Assembly: GCF_010726765.1 (NCBI RefSeq)
Contig: NZ_AP022601.1
Location: 124,001 to 188,000, forward strand
Direction of reading: 5' to 3'
Origin: Mycobacterium gallinarum
GTDB lineage: Bacteria > Actinomycetota > Actinomycetes > Mycobacteriales > Mycobacteriaceae
Length of the DNA: 64,000 bases
Position numbers and translations under genes: made by a program. Below are positions 8,512 through 17,441 of this stretch, piece by piece. The number at the start of each line of letters is the position of its first letter. The first letter of the stretch is position 1. The notes beneath the pieces are model-generated. The model was not told the DNA's origin and made no database searches. It worked only from the letters and a program-made list of their open reading frames with translations.

Positions 8512-9410
8512 ACTCTGCCACAGGTTCTTCAGAGTCGAAGTATCACGGAATCGTCGTCGGCGTTGACGGCTCGACTGCCTCAGACGTGGCGACGGAGTGG
8601 GCCGCCCGGGACGCGGCACTACGTAACGTGCCGTTGACGATTGTTCACATTCTTCCGGCGACGTCTATCGGGCCGTGGGTGGACATGCCCATATCGGCGG
8701 ACTATTGGTCGGAGTGCGACCGACGCGCCGACCAGATAGTTGATGACGCGATGCGGGTGGTCGCCGAGGCCACCTCCGGCGCACCGGACCTCGTCACGGC
8801 GCGTCGCGTGGTTTCCGGATCTGCTGTGCCGACGCTCGTGGACATGTCGAAAGACGCGGAAATGGTGGTGGTCGGGCGCCGCGGTCTCGGCGGCGTGGCG
8901 AGGCTTCTGCTGGGCTCGGTCAGCTCCGGCCTGCTGCACCACGCGCACTGTCCGGTGGCGGTGATCCACGACGAAGAGCCGGTCACGGACTACTCCGTCG
9001 CGGCGCCCGTGCTCGTCGGCATCGACGGGTCGCCGGCCTCCGAGCAAGCCACTGCAATTGCCTTCGACGAAGCGTCGCGGCGTGGCGTAGAACTGATGGC
9101 GGTCCACACGTGGATGAACAACGCGGATTTCCCCCTCGATGTGCCCCCCGAGGGTGTGGCCGAGCAAGCCGATGAGGAACTCGCGCAACGGCTTGCGGGC
9201 TGGGGCGAGCGCTATCCGGATGTCGCCGTCCGGCGCGTCATCGGTCAGGACAACCCGGTCCATCGTCTGATCAAGGAATCCGAAAGTGCACAACTACTTG
9301 TGGTAGGCAGCCATGGACACGGGGGATTCGCCGGCCTTCTCTTGGGTTCGGTGAGCTCGGCCGTGGCGCAGGCGGCACGCATCCCGGTCATCGTGGCACG
9401 CCGGTCATAA
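8508..9410 (+). CDS. tandem-domain universal stress protein
   Basis: The product is 300 aa with two Usp domains (about 10-150 and 158-300). Both keep the ATP-binding signature G-x2-G-x9-[17 protein letters not shown] and [15 protein letters not shown]. Each domain opens with a VVGVDGS or VLVGIDGS strand. It resembles Rv2623/Rv2005c, cytosolic ATP-binding proteins of the DosR regulon that influence growth under hypoxia. It is the second gene of a DosR-box operon (start overlaps the 99-aa gene by 4 bp). Confidence 0.9.
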   Translation: MNSATGSSESKYHGIVVGVDGSTASDVATEWAARDAALRNVPLTIVHILPATSIGPWVDMPISADYWSECDRRADQIVDDAMRVVAEATSGAPDLVTARRVVSGSAVPTLVDMSKDAEMVVVGRRGLGGVARLLLGSVSSGLLHHAHCPVAVIHDEEPVTDYSVAAPVLVGIDGSPASEQATAIAFDEASRRGVELMAVHTWMNNADFPLDVPPEGVAEQADEELAQRLAGWGERYPDVAVRRVIGQDNPVHRLIKESESAQLLVVGSHGHGGFAGLLLGSVSSAVAQAARIPVIVARRS

Positions 9411-9445
9411 GACTACGATTTCGACTCCGCAAGTCATATGTGTCT

Positions 9446-9459
9446 GGGTCTTTAGACCC
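9446..9459 (+). promoter_or_regulatory. perfectly palindromic DosR-like box variant
   Basis: GGGTCTTTAGACCC matches 12 of 14 DosR core positions; the two mismatches are symmetric (A to T and T to A), so the palindrome is kept. It ends 70 bp before ATG 9530. A CACTCT at 9483-9488 could be the -10 element, giving a leader of about 35 nt. Confidence 0.65.
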
Positions 9460-9529
9460 TCTCGTGTTGACCCATACAGCGGCACTCTGGAAAGAACACA
9501 AGAACTTCTCCTATCGAGGTGGTGACGAG

Positions 9530-10522
9530 ATGAGCGCACATTTTCCAGATGCCGAGACCATCAGGTCGGCGTTGCTGCTGGCGCTTCGGGCGCCGTCGGT
9601 GCACAACTCGCAGCCGTGGCGTTGGGTGATCGGCGATCGAAGTCTGCATCTCTACGCGGACCGCGATCGGCAACTGCCGAACACCGACCCCGACGCCCGG
9701 GACCTGTTGCTGAGTTGTGGTGCCGCGCTCAATCACTGCGTGACCGCCTTCGCTGCACTGGGATGGGCGGCCAGGGTCCACCGGTTCCCCAACCCCGCCG
9801 ATGCTGACCACCTGGCTTCGATTGAGCTTCGCCGGCAGGCGCCGGCCGATCTCGACATCGCCCTGGCGGCGGCGATTCCACGCCGACGCACTGACCGCCG
9901 AAATTACAGTCACTGGCCGGTCGCGAAGGGCGATCTTTCGTTGGTGGGCGCGCGCGCTGCACGTGCGGGTGTGACCATGCGCCGGATCGACGACCTCTCA
10001 CATCTGAAGGTCATCGTGGCCGAGGCCGTTTCGCGCCATTCGGCCGACTTCGCTTATACGGCGGAATTGGCAGCGTGGAGCGGGAGGTACGCGTCGGAGG
10101 CCGGGGTTCCTGCTCGGAGCACGCCGGTGCCGGATTCGACAGCGGTGATTCCTGCGCGGTGGTTCGCTGGCCCAGCGCTCGCTCAACCGCCCGATCTGGA
10201 AGCAGCCGAGGACAACGCCACGGTTGTCGCCCTGGGCACCTCGAGTGACGACGACCTGTCGAGGTTGCGCGCCGGCGAAGCGACGAGCGTGGTACTCCTC
10301 ACGGCGACTGCGCTGGGCCTCGCCACTTGCCCGATCACCGAGCCGCTCGAGATTCCCGAAACCCGAGAAGCAGTCAGGGCGGACGTGTTCGGTGAGGAAG
10401 GCTATCCCCAGATGCTGTTGCGCATCGGCTGGGCTCCGGTCAACAGTGATCCGTTGCCCGCCACACCGCGCCGCGAACTGGCAGAAGTGGTTGCCAGGTT
10501 GGACAATTCACGGCTCGACTGA
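9530..10522 (+). CDS. Acg-family nitroreductase-fold protein, Rv3131-like
   Basis: The product is 330 aa. It starts MSAHFPDAETIR and has the Acg-family opening RAPSVHNSQPWRW, closely matching my recollection of M. tuberculosis Rv3131 along its length, including IPRRRTDRR and YPQMLLRIGWAP near the end. The family has a duplicated, swapped FMN nitroreductase fold. Members such as Acg bind FMN but appear to lack classical NAD(P)H nitroreductase activity and may sequester flavin. ATG 9530 is preceded by a GGTGGTGACGAG purine-rich site; the in-frame GTG at 9440 overlaps the DosR-like box and is rejected. Confidence 0.88.
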   Translation: MSAHFPDAETIRSALLLALRAPSVHNSQPWRWVIGDRSLHLYADRDRQLPNTDPDARDLLLSCGAALNHCVTAFAALGWAARVHRFPNPADADHLASIELRRQAPADLDIALAAAIPRRRTDRRNYSHWPVAKGDLSLVGARAARAGVTMRRIDDLSHLKVIVAEAVSRHSADFAYTAELAAWSGRYASEAGVPARSTPVPDSTAVIPARWFAGPALAQPPDLEAAEDNATVVALGTSSDDDLSRLRAGEATSVVLLTATALGLATCPITEPLEIPETREAVRADVFGEEGYPQMLLRIGWAPVNSDPLPATPRRELAEVVARLDNSRLD

Positions 10523-10638
10523 GCAGTGTGCCGTGAACGTACTTCGGTCACGTCGACTTCGACGTGTCGGGCAAGCCGGTTTGGTGGCGTCCGCACGGCC
10601 GGCACCCGGCCGCCGTTGAAAACCTGAAGAGAGACGTC

Positions 10639-11220
10639 ATGCAACAGTTCACGATCACGTGGGGTAGGTATTGGTTCAGCCGGATTGCGGGGCGCAATCC
10701 GCTGGTGCGGCGTGACGACCGAATTCAGGCTTGGCTAGTCCTTCTCGCTGCCCTCGTCACCGTTCTGGCATTGCCTGTCGCTGCTGCCATCGGAACATCG
10801 GTCTACGACGCCCGTAGCCGGTTGTATGCGGAAGAGGCCAAGCACCGACACGCGGTGACCGCCACTGCGCTCGAGAACAGCACGGTCGAGGTGGGTCCAG
10901 GCTCCGCGGATGTCTCCATATTTGTCCGGGCCTCGTGGACTTCGGCGGGTAGCGATCACGTCGACGTCGTCAAATGGGCTGACGAGGCGACGGTCGGAGA
11001 TCAAGCCGAAATCTGGGTTGACGACATCACCGGCGGACCCGTCGACGCGCCTGTACGGCCGAGTCGTGCAGCCGGCGATGCCGTGGGCGTTGCGTTGACC
11101 GTCTGGTTCGCCGTGCTGGCAATCACCGCCAGTACTGCGTATCTGACCCGGCTGCGAATCATTCACCAACGAGGCATCCAATGGGATCGCGAGCTGGAAG
11201 CGCTCAAGTACCAATCATGA
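10639..11220 (+). CDS. two-TM membrane protein, Rv1733c-like
   Basis: The product is 193 aa. One transmembrane helix lies at about residues 32-55 and a second at about 152-172, with an extracytoplasmic domain of about 95 aa between them and a short cytoplasmic tail. The opening with WGRYWFSRIAGRNPLVRRDDR is typical of Rv1733c, a DosR-regulon membrane protein and T-cell antigen of unknown biochemical role. A GAAGAGAG ribosome binding site supports ATG 10639. It follows the Rv3131-like gene by 116 bp with no clear DosR box between, so it may be in the same transcript. Confidence 0.82.
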   Translation: MQQFTITWGRYWFSRIAGRNPLVRRDDRIQAWLVLLAALVTVLALPVAAAIGTSVYDARSRLYAEEAKHRHAVTATALENSTVEVGPGSADVSIFVRASWTSAGSDHVDVVKWADEATVGDQAEIWVDDITGGPVDAPVRPSRAAGDAVGVALTVWFAVLAITASTAYLTRLRIIHQRGIQWDRELEALKYQS

Positions 11221-11228
11221 TCAAACAG

Positions 11229-11242
11229 AGGACCTTTGACCT
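11229..11242 (+). promoter_or_regulatory. weak DosR-like box before USP gene
   Basis: AGGACCTTTGACCT matches 9 of 14 core positions with a good left half. It is 103 bp before ATG 11346 and may be functional only together with other sites. Confidence 0.3.
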
Positions 11243-11345
11243 ACCGAGTAGGTGACCACCGCCCCCCGACTGGACTCATCGATGAACGTAGCGTCGTAGT
11301 CATTGTGGCCGAAGACGTCCGGCCCTGGGCAGAAGGAGTCTGCAA

Positions 11346-12236
11346 ATGTCAACCTCCCCTACTCATCACGGCATTCTTGTCGGCGTCGACGGTTCGCCTC
11401 CGTCGAAGGTCGCCGTTGACTGGGCAGCGCGGGAAGCCTCGATGCGCGGGGTTCCGCTGTCGATCATCCACGTCATTCAGTCACCCGCTGTCCGAATGTG
11501 GCCCGAGGTCCCCATGCCCCGCGAGGTCGTCGCGCGCATGGAGAGAGACGGCCAAGAGATGCTCAGTGACGCACGCAGAACCGCGGAAGAGGCGACCGCG
11601 GAAACCCGCCAGATCCATATCGAGACGGAGACCATCGCGGGCGGTGTCCTGCCCACACTGATCGATCTGTCCAAGGACGCGGAAATGATCGTCGTGGGAT
11701 GCCGCGGTACCGGGCCGATCAACCGGCGACTGCTCGGGTCGGTCAGCAGAGGTCTCATTCAGCACGCTCATGCCCCAGTCGCGGTCATACATGATGAGGT
11801 CCCGATGACGGCGTTCCCCGCCGCGGCGCCTGTCCTTGTCGGCATCGACGGTTCGCCGGTATCCGAGGCGGCTACCGCGGTCGCATTCGAAGAAGCTTCT
11901 CTCCGTCGCGTCGACCTCATTGCCTTGCACGTTTGGAGCGACTTCGCGCTGTTCGACGTGCCCGAAAACGAGTTGGCGGCTGTGCACCGGCGCGCGGACG
12001 AGACGCTGTCTGAGCGCCTGGCCGGCTGGCAGGAGCGTTATCCCGACGTGCACGTGCGGCCCGTCGTCGCCCTCAACCGTCCCGTGCATCAGTTGCTCGA
12101 GAGGTCCGAGGCGGCACAGCTGACCGTCGTCGGCAGCCACGGCCGAGGTGGGTTCGCAGGCATGCTGCTGGGTTCTGTCAGTCTGGCCGTGGCAGAGTCG
12201 GCGCGCATGCCGGTTCTGGTGGTACGCCCGACCTGA
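11346..12236 (+). CDS. tandem-domain universal stress protein
   Basis: The product is 296 aa with two Usp domains. ATP-binding loops are intact in both: GCRGTGPINRRLLGS and GSHGRGGFAGMLLGS. An AAGGAG ribosome binding site stands before ATG 11346. It is of the Rv2623/Rv2005c type and is close in sequence to the USP at 8508, suggesting local duplication. It converges on devR with only 18 bp between stop codons, so the devR transcript and this one may read into each other. Confidence 0.9.
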   Translation: MSTSPTHHGILVGVDGSPPSKVAVDWAAREASMRGVPLSIIHVIQSPAVRMWPEVPMPREVVARMERDGQEMLSDARRTAEEATAETRQIHIETETIAGGVLPTLIDLSKDAEMIVVGCRGTGPINRRLLGSVSRGLIQHAHAPVAVIHDEVPMTAFPAAAPVLVGIDGSPVSEAATAVAFEEASLRRVDLIALHVWSDFALFDVPENELAAVHRRADETLSERLAGWQERYPDVHVRPVVALNRPVHQLLERSEAAQLTVVGSHGRGGFAGMLLGSVSLAVAESARMPVLVVRPT

Positions 12237-12254
12237 GATTGCTCAGGCGGTGGC

Positions 12255-12905
12255 CTACTCCTCGGGGCGGCGCTGGGACTGATCGAGTTTCGACACGAAC
12301 ACCGCCGCCTGGGTGCGGCGTTCCATACCCAGTTTGGCCAGTAGTCGTGATACGTAGTTCTTGACCGTTTTCTCCGCCAGAAACATCCGGGCAGCGATCT
12401 GCTTGTTGGTCAGGCCCTCGCCCAGCAAATCGAGCAGTACCCGCTCTTGGTCGCTGAGGCCGGCCAAGGGATCGGACTTCTCTGCAGCTCCCCGGAGTTT
12501 GGCCATCAGCGCTGCCGCAGCCCGGTTGTCCAGAAGTGAACGGCCGGCCCCGACCTCTTTGATCGCCTGAGCGAGCTCCATGCCCTTGATGTCCTTGACG
12601 ACGTACCCGCTTGCACCGGCCAATATCGCATCCAACATCGCCTCGTCGGACGTGAACGACGTGAGCATCAGACAGCGCAGATCCGGTAGCCGAGACAACA
12701 GATCGCGGCACAGTTCGATGCCGTTGCCATCGGGGAGCCGCACGTCGAGGACTGCGACATCGGGCTGGAGGGCGGGAATACGCGCCAGCGCCTGGGCCGC
12801 AGATCCGGCCTCACCGATCACCTCCAGCTCCGGATCGGCGCTCAACAGGTCGATCAGCCCGCGCCGCACGACTTCGTGGTCGTCGACGAGAAAGACTTTC
12901 ACCAT
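12255..12905 (-). CDS. devR: hypoxia response regulator DevR/DosR (orphan or second copy)
   Basis: The product is 216 aa, NarL/LuxR class. It is nearly identical in layout to M. tuberculosis DosR: acidic pair D8-D9, phospho-acceptor D54 in [11 protein letters not shown]82, K104, and a C-terminal helix-turn-helix with the DNA-contact set EKTVKN (K179, K182, N183). T198, a PknH target in M. tuberculosis, is present; the T205 position is Ser. ATG 12905 (MVKVFLVDD) is chosen over 12935 because it matches the family start. The gene follows a Rv3134c-like USP, as in M. tuberculosis, but no devS follows: the convergent USP begins 18 bp beyond the stop. Some mycobacteria carry a second DevR, so this could be that paralogue. 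Confidence 0.93.
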   Translation of the reverse strand: MVKVFLVDDHEVVRRGLIDLLSADPELEVIGEAGSAAQALARIPALQPDVAVLDVRLPDGNGIELCRDLLSRLPDLRCLMLTSFTSDEAMLDAILAGASGYVVKDIKGMELAQAIKEVGAGRSLLDNRAAAALMAKLRGAAEKSDPLAGLSDQERVLLDLLGEGLTNKQIAARMFLAEKTVKNYVSRLLAKLGMERRTQAAVFVSKLDQSQRRPEE

Positions 12906-12945
12906 GTGAAATCCCCTCTCCGGAATGGCAGCCACGACGCAAAAA

Positions 12946-13815
12946 TCACAATACGGCGTGTGGTTGACAGATCAGGACCGAACAGCCTGCTTCGTGCAAT
13001 GACGCGTAGCCGGGTGGCCCTACCAAATCCCTTATCCCGCGTGCGCGCTCACGACCGACGACCAGTAACTGGACTGAGTCGGCATGTTCCGTCAGGTAGT
13101 TGAGGGTGTTCCCGTGCACCACAACGGGCTCGACGTCGAGGTCGGGGTAGCGCTTCTTCCACTTCGCAAGTTGACGGTCCAGCTGCGCCTTGGCGCTCCT
13201 GTTGCCCTCGGCCACGGGGCGATTGTTGTACACGTCGGTGAACCGGGTCTGCCAGCTGGTCAACACCCGCAGCGGTGCCTGCCGAAGCCGTGCCTCCTCG
13301 GAGGCATGCTGCAGGATGCGGTTGCCGACGGGCGACCCCTCGATCTCGGCAACCACCCAGTCGCCACGCCGAGGGCGCGAGTTATGGCCGCGGACAATGG
13401 CCACGGGGCAACGGGCGGAGGCCGTGACTTCTGCGGCCGTGGAACCGATTCGGCCCTGCGCGCAGTGCTCTGGGCCCGTGTCTCCCAGGCACAGCATTGC
13501 GGCCGCCGCGGACGCATCGATCAGCGCCCGAGCCGGGCGGACCCGCAGGATTTCCATCTCGATCTTGACGGGCTTCGCGGTGGATTCGACGGCTGTGACC
13601 GCACAGCGAACCGTGGTCTCTGCGGCGGCAAGGTCCTCCGCCGCATCTCCCAGCTCAGAGCCGGAGGTGTGTTTGGGGTCGATCGCATAGACGAGGCGTA
13701 GGGGGATATCGCGGCTAACGGCTTCGTCAACGGCCCACAGTGCGGCATCGAGCGCTGAGTGCGTACCGTCCAGACCGACCACGACTGAGGCCGGCGAATG
13801 CGTCGGGTCTCGCAT
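12946..13815 (-). CDS. universal stress protein, Rv3134c-like
   Basis: The product is 289 aa with two Usp-like domains. Domain 1 keeps the ATP loop [15 protein letters not shown]. In domain 2 the loop is degenerate ([13 protein letters not shown]), as in the Rv3134c group. The opening [20 protein letters not shown] is characteristic of Rv3134c, which precedes devR in M. tuberculosis. Here too it lies 40 bp upstream of devR on the same strand. A GGAGCCACC site directly precedes ATG 13815. It starts 59 bp after acg, so acg-USP-devR may be one transcript. Confidence 0.9.
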   Translation of the reverse strand: MRDPTHSPASVVVGLDGTHSALDAALWAVDEAVSRDIPLRLVYAIDPKHTSGSELGDAAEDLAAAETTVRCAVTAVESTAKPVKIEMEILRVRPARALIDASAAAAMLCLGDTGPEHCAQGRIGSTAAEVTASARCPVAIVRGHNSRPRRGDWVVAEIEGSPVGNRILQHASEEARLRQAPLRVLTSWQTRFTDVYNNRPVAEGNRSAKAQLDRQLAKWKKRYPDLDVEPVVVHGNTLNYLTEHADSVQLLVVGRERARGIRDLVGPPGYASLHEAGCSVLICQPHAVL

Positions 13816-13874
13816 GGTGGCTCCTTGGGCTTGGCGTTACGGCGGGAAATTCAGAAACGAAAGCCGCTGCCAGG

Positions 13875-14867
13875 TCAGAGATCCTTCGCCCGAACATCGA
13901 AGACTTCGTCGATCGGCCGCCGCGGCGTCGGCGGTGGCTTGTCGTCGATCTCCGGAGCTGATCCGACACGGATCAATACCTGGGGAGTGGTCGGCTGGTC
14001 GATCAACGATGCGACGATGTCCCGGCCCGGATAGAGCTCGGTGATATTCGTCAGCGTGCACGTGGCGAGGCCCGCCATCGTGGCCTCCAGCAACACCGCG
14101 GAGAGCATTTCGCCGCACTGCAGGACAGAAGTGCGGTCGATGTCGTAAGTCGAAAGCACAAGAATCTTCGCGTGGTCCCGGCCGACCTCGAAGCGCCGAT
14201 CTGTGTCGTGGGTGACTGGGAAGTTACGTCCGACACCGACACGGTCGCCTTCGGAGGCAGACACCAGCGAACTGTGGGGTATCCCGTCCGTCGCCTCGAA
14301 TGGTCCTGTCCACCATGATAATTCCGAGTGGTAGGACGAATCGTAGAGGCGCAGCGACTCGGTGAGCTTGGCCGCGCTCGCAAGTTCGGCACGTAATTCG
14401 TCGGCGATCACGTCGAGGCGGACTGCATCGGAGGTGACGTTACGGCGCAACTGTGATTCGGCCGTCGCCCAGTCTGGCGGCTCAGCGTAGGGGAGGCGAT
14501 CACTCCGCCGCAGCAGAATCGCGTCGGCACGACGGATGTGCCCCTCGGTGACGAACTCCATCGGGCTGAAATCGACCGACGCCAAATGCAAAGAGTTGTT
14601 GGGATTCGGATATCGGTCGACGTGAGAGGCCCACCCCGCCGCAGCCATGGCGACGCGAAAATGGTCGAGTACGGCACCACAGCCGATCAGGGCGTCACGG
14701 CCGGTGTGGTCGGTCGAATGCAGGACGCGTTCCTGGTCGAGGAACAGATGGACCGCTTTGCCTGCGGCGACCCAATGCCACGGTTGGCTGTTGTGCAGCG
14801 ATGGTGCGCGGCACGCCAATTGCACTGCATCCTTGATCACTTTGGTGTCGACCATGGTGTCACGCAT
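13875..14867 (-). CDS. acg: Acg, nitroreductase-fold DosR-regulon protein (Rv2032-like)
   Basis: The product is 330 aa. Start MRDTMVDTKVIKDAVQLAC and the following RAPSLHNSQPWHW match my recollection of M. tuberculosis Acg (Rv2032) closely; IPHSSLVSASEGDRV and TPRRPIDEVF are further shared blocks. Acg binds FMN and is needed for persistence in macrophages, but lacks known reductase activity; a flavin-storage role has been proposed. ATG 14867 is used because it corresponds to the Rv2032 start; 14897 adds unmatched residues. The DosR-like box at 14924-14937 stands 56 bp upstream. Confidence 0.9.
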   Translation of the reverse strand: MRDTMVDTKVIKDAVQLACRAPSLHNSQPWHWVAAGKAVHLFLDQERVLHSTDHTGRDALIGCGAVLDHFRVAMAAAGWASHVDRYPNPNNSLHLASVDFSPMEFVTEGHIRRADAILLRRSDRLPYAEPPDWATAESQLRRNVTSDAVRLDVIADELRAELASAAKLTESLRLYDSSYHSELSWWTGPFEATDGIPHSSLVSASEGDRVGVGRNFPVTHDTDRRFEVGRDHAKILVLSTYDIDRTSVLQCGEMLSAVLLEATMAGLATCTLTNITELYPGRDIVASLIDQPTTPQVLIRVGSAPEIDDKPPPTPRRPIDEVFDVRAKDL

Positions 14868-14923
14868 GTTTCTAGCTTGGGAGCTGGTTCCGCCCACAAC
14901 CAGGGTAAATGGTCCTTAAGCCT

Positions 14924-14937
14924 GGGCCTTAGGACCC
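14924..14937 (-). promoter_or_regulatory. DosR-like box between divergent acg and phosphotransferase genes
   Basis: GGGCCTTAGGACCC matches 11 of 14 DosR core positions and lies 56 bp before acg and 21 bp before the divergent gene at 14959. A weaker second palindrome (TGGTCCTTAAGCCT, from 14910) is adjacent. The pair could serve both directions. Confidence 0.6.
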
Positions 14938-14958
14938 TGGCCGACCGGACGCCGCGGG

Positions 14959-16476
14959 ATGAACCATCTGGGTATGGATGGCATGACGGCCGAAATGAGC
15001 GGCGTCGAAGCTCCCTGGACGATCGCGGGCAACCTGGACGCCCAGGTGCGCGAGACGCATACGGGTGTGGTCGTCCTTCTTGGTGACAAGGCGTACAAGG
15101 CAAAGAAGCCGATCGCCACCGAATTCCTCGACTTCACCACTACGCAACAGCGGGAGGCCGCCTGCGCGCGTGAGGTCACACTCAACAGCAGGCTCGCCCC
15201 GGGCAGCTACCTGGGGGTTGCGCACTTTGCCGGCCCGGGTGATGGCCCTGCCGAACCGGTGGTCGTGATGCGGCGCTACGCCGACTCGACGCGCCTGGCA
15301 TCGCTGGCCAGAGGTGGTCGCCCGGTCCACGATCACTTGGAAGAGATCGCGGACAAGCTGGCGCGTTTCCACGCCGAGGCGCTGAGAAGCGCCGCGATCG
15401 ACAGCTTTGGGACAGCCGAAGCAGTTTCAACGCGATGGCGGCAGAATCTCGTTGAACTGCAGCGGTATGCGGACACCGTAATTCCCAGCGAGCTGCTCGA
15501 TGAGGTCGAACGGTTGTCGGCGCAATTCATCGCAGGCCGGGGCGAACTGTTCGCCGAGCGCATCAGCAGCCGCCGAGTCGTCGACGGGCACGCGGATCTG
15601 TTGGCCGATGACATCTTCTGCACACCAGGGGAAACGGCCATCCTCGACTGCCTCGAGTTCGACGACAAACTGCGATATGTGGATTCCATCGACGACGCAG
15701 CATTTCTCGCGATGGACCTCGAATTTCTCGGTCGCCGTGACCTCGGCGAGTTCTTTCTCGAAGCGTACTGTCGCTCAGCTCGCGACCCCGCCCCAGATGC
15801 CCTCAAACACGCCTATGTCGCATACCGCGCACTGGTCCGCGCCAAAGTCGATTGCGTTCGCTTTGCGCAGGGTCATGAGGAGGCTTCTGCCGATGCGCGG
15901 CGGCATATCGACATCGCGCTCGATCATCTGCGGGCCGGTACGGTTCAACTCATCGTCATCGGGGGAGGTCCCGGTACTGGGAAGACAACTCTGTCACGTG
16001 GTTTGGCTGAACAGTGTGGGGCAGAGGTCATTTCAACCGATGATGTGCGCCGTGAGCTCGAGCAAACCGGCGTCATCGCCGGAGCGATCGGTGTTCTGGA
16101 CTCGGGTCTGTACACACGCGAAAACGTGAATGTCGTGTACGACGAGGTTCTTCGGCGGACGCGGATGTTGCTGGGCCATGGCGTGTCCGTGATTTTGGAC
16201 GGGACTTGGCGCGATCCCGGGCACCGTGCTCGCGCCCGGCGACTAGCCGGCGAAACGCATTCGCCGATAGTGGAACTCACGTGCACCGTACCTCTCGACG
16301 AGGCCTCGGAGAGAATCGAGAACCGGTCTGTGACATCCTCTGATGCGACGCCGGAGATCGCCACCGCGATGGCAGAACTCACCGGCGTTTCGAGCGATGG
16401 TCATCCCATCGACACCACTCGCCCGCTCGCCGACTCGATCGCCGAGGCCCGCCAAATCTGCTGTCTCGCGATTTGA
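14959..16476 (+). CDS. aminoglycoside-phosphotransferase-like / P-loop kinase fusion, Rv2004c-like
   Basis: The product is 505 aa. The N-terminal two thirds (about 20-325) is an aminoglycoside-phosphotransferase-like domain with the catalytic-loop block VDGHADLLADDIF and the metal-binding DCLEFDD. The C-terminal third (about 330-505) is a P-loop kinase with GGGPGTGKTTLS. This two-domain layout is that of Rv2004c, a DosR-regulon protein of unknown substrate. Alternative ATGs at 14974 and 14983 are possible; no strong ribosome binding site decides between them. It is followed by two USP genes in the same direction (29-bp gap). Confidence 0.87.
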   Translation: MNHLGMDGMTAEMSGVEAPWTIAGNLDAQVRETHTGVVVLLGDKAYKAKKPIATEFLDFTTTQQREAACAREVTLNSRLAPGSYLGVAHFAGPGDGPAEPVVVMRRYADSTRLASLARGGRPVHDHLEEIADKLARFHAEALRSAAIDSFGTAEAVSTRWRQNLVELQRYADTVIPSELLDEVERLSAQFIAGRGELFAERISSRRVVDGHADLLADDIFCTPGETAILDCLEFDDKLRYVDSIDDAAFLAMDLEFLGRRDLGEFFLEAYCRSARDPAPDALKHAYVAYRALVRAKVDCVRFAQGHEEASADARRHIDIALDHLRAGTVQLIVIGGGPGTGKTTLSRGLAEQCGAEVISTDDVRRELEQTGVIAGAIGVLDSGLYTRENVNVVYDEVLRRTRMLLGHGVSVILDGTWRDPGHRARARRLAGETHSPIVELTCTVPLDEASERIENRSVTSSDATPEIATAMAELTGVSSDGHPIDTTRPLADSIAEARQICCLAI

Positions 16477-16505
16477 CGACGCTGACCGGAGAAAGGCGAG
16501 ACATC

Positions 16506-17441
16506 ATGGAAAACAGCGTAAATCCCGTCGTCGTCGGAGTCGACGGCACGGACAACGCGATGCGCGCGGCCCGTTGGGCGGCGGGCGTCGCGCACAAGTT
16601 GGGGACCCCACTGCACATCGTGCATGCCCGGCCCTCTCCCGGTCACAATCCTTCAGATGTCATCGCCGCTGTGCGGGCCTGCGAGATGTCCGCGCAACAG
16701 GAAAGGGCCTCGGCCATTCTCGACGCTGCCAGCCGAGCGGTCCATGGCGATCACCCCGACCTGCGCATCACCACTGCACACGTGTCTGAAGCTGTCGATC
16801 GATTGCTGGTCGATTTGAGCCAGCATGCGAGGTTGATCGTCCTGGGCTGTGACGACCTCTCGGTCGCCGCGGCTGTCCTGATCGGCTCGACCACCGTTGC
16901 GGTGGCGGCGAACTCGATGTGCCCCGTGATCGCCTGGCGGGGAGACGCGACGGCGCCCACCGGTCAGCCGATCGTCGTAGGCGTCGACGATGACGACCCT
17001 AGCCGGGTGGCGATCACGTCAGCCTTCGAACTCGCCGATCGATTCGCGGTGAACATCGTCGCCGTCCATGCGTGGTCCACGCGTCGATCAGCCGGCGATG
17101 TCACTCTGCCGTTCATGATCGACTGGAATGCGGTCCACGCCGACCAACGCGAGCACCTCGTCGACGCATTGGCGCCGTGGACACGGCAATATCCAGACGT
17201 CGATGTGACGTACGTCGTCGATCAGGACAAGCCGAGTCGAGCCCTTCTGAATCACTCTGACGGTGCGCAGCTTGTGGTCATCGGCAGTCGTGGGCGCGGT
17301 CCGTTGGCGGGTGCGGTGTTGGGTTCGACAGGGCTCAACCTGCTCCACCACTCCTTGATTCCGACGATGATCTGCAGATCAATGGGCGCACGCGGTGACG
17401 TCTCATTCGAGCATCAATTCAGAGAAAGAGCTCAAGAATGA
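16506..17441 (+). CDS. universal stress protein with ATP site only in domain 2
   Basis: The product is 311 aa with two Usp domains. In domain 1 the ATP loop is degenerate (GCDDLSVAAAVLIGS: the second Gly is gone). In domain 2 it is intact (GSRGRGPLAGAVLGS). Strong ribosome binding site GGAGAAAGGCGAG before ATG 16506. Its closest relative in the window is the USP at 22578-23483, which has the same pattern and the shared CPVIAWRG block. It overlaps the next USP by 4 bp. Confidence 0.87.
   Translation: MENSVNPVVVGVDGTDNAMRAARWAAGVAHKLGTPLHIVHARPSPGHNPSDVIAAVRACEMSAQQERASAILDAASRAVHGDHPDLRITTAHVSEAVDRLLVDLSQHARLIVLGCDDLSVAAAVLIGSTTVAVAANSMCPVIAWRGDATAPTGQPIVVGVDDDDPSRVAITSAFELADRFAVNIVAVHAWSTRRSAGDVTLPFMIDWNAVHADQREHLVDALAPWTRQYPDVDVTYVVDQDKPSRALLNHSDGAQLVVIGSRGRGPLAGAVLGSTGLNLLHHSLIPTMICRSMGARGDVSFEHQFRERAQE

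Noticed and set aside
9440..9529. Upstream GTG start extending the Rv3131-like protein by 30 residues
   Set aside because: The extension covers the DosR-like palindrome and the family starts at MSAHFPDAET.
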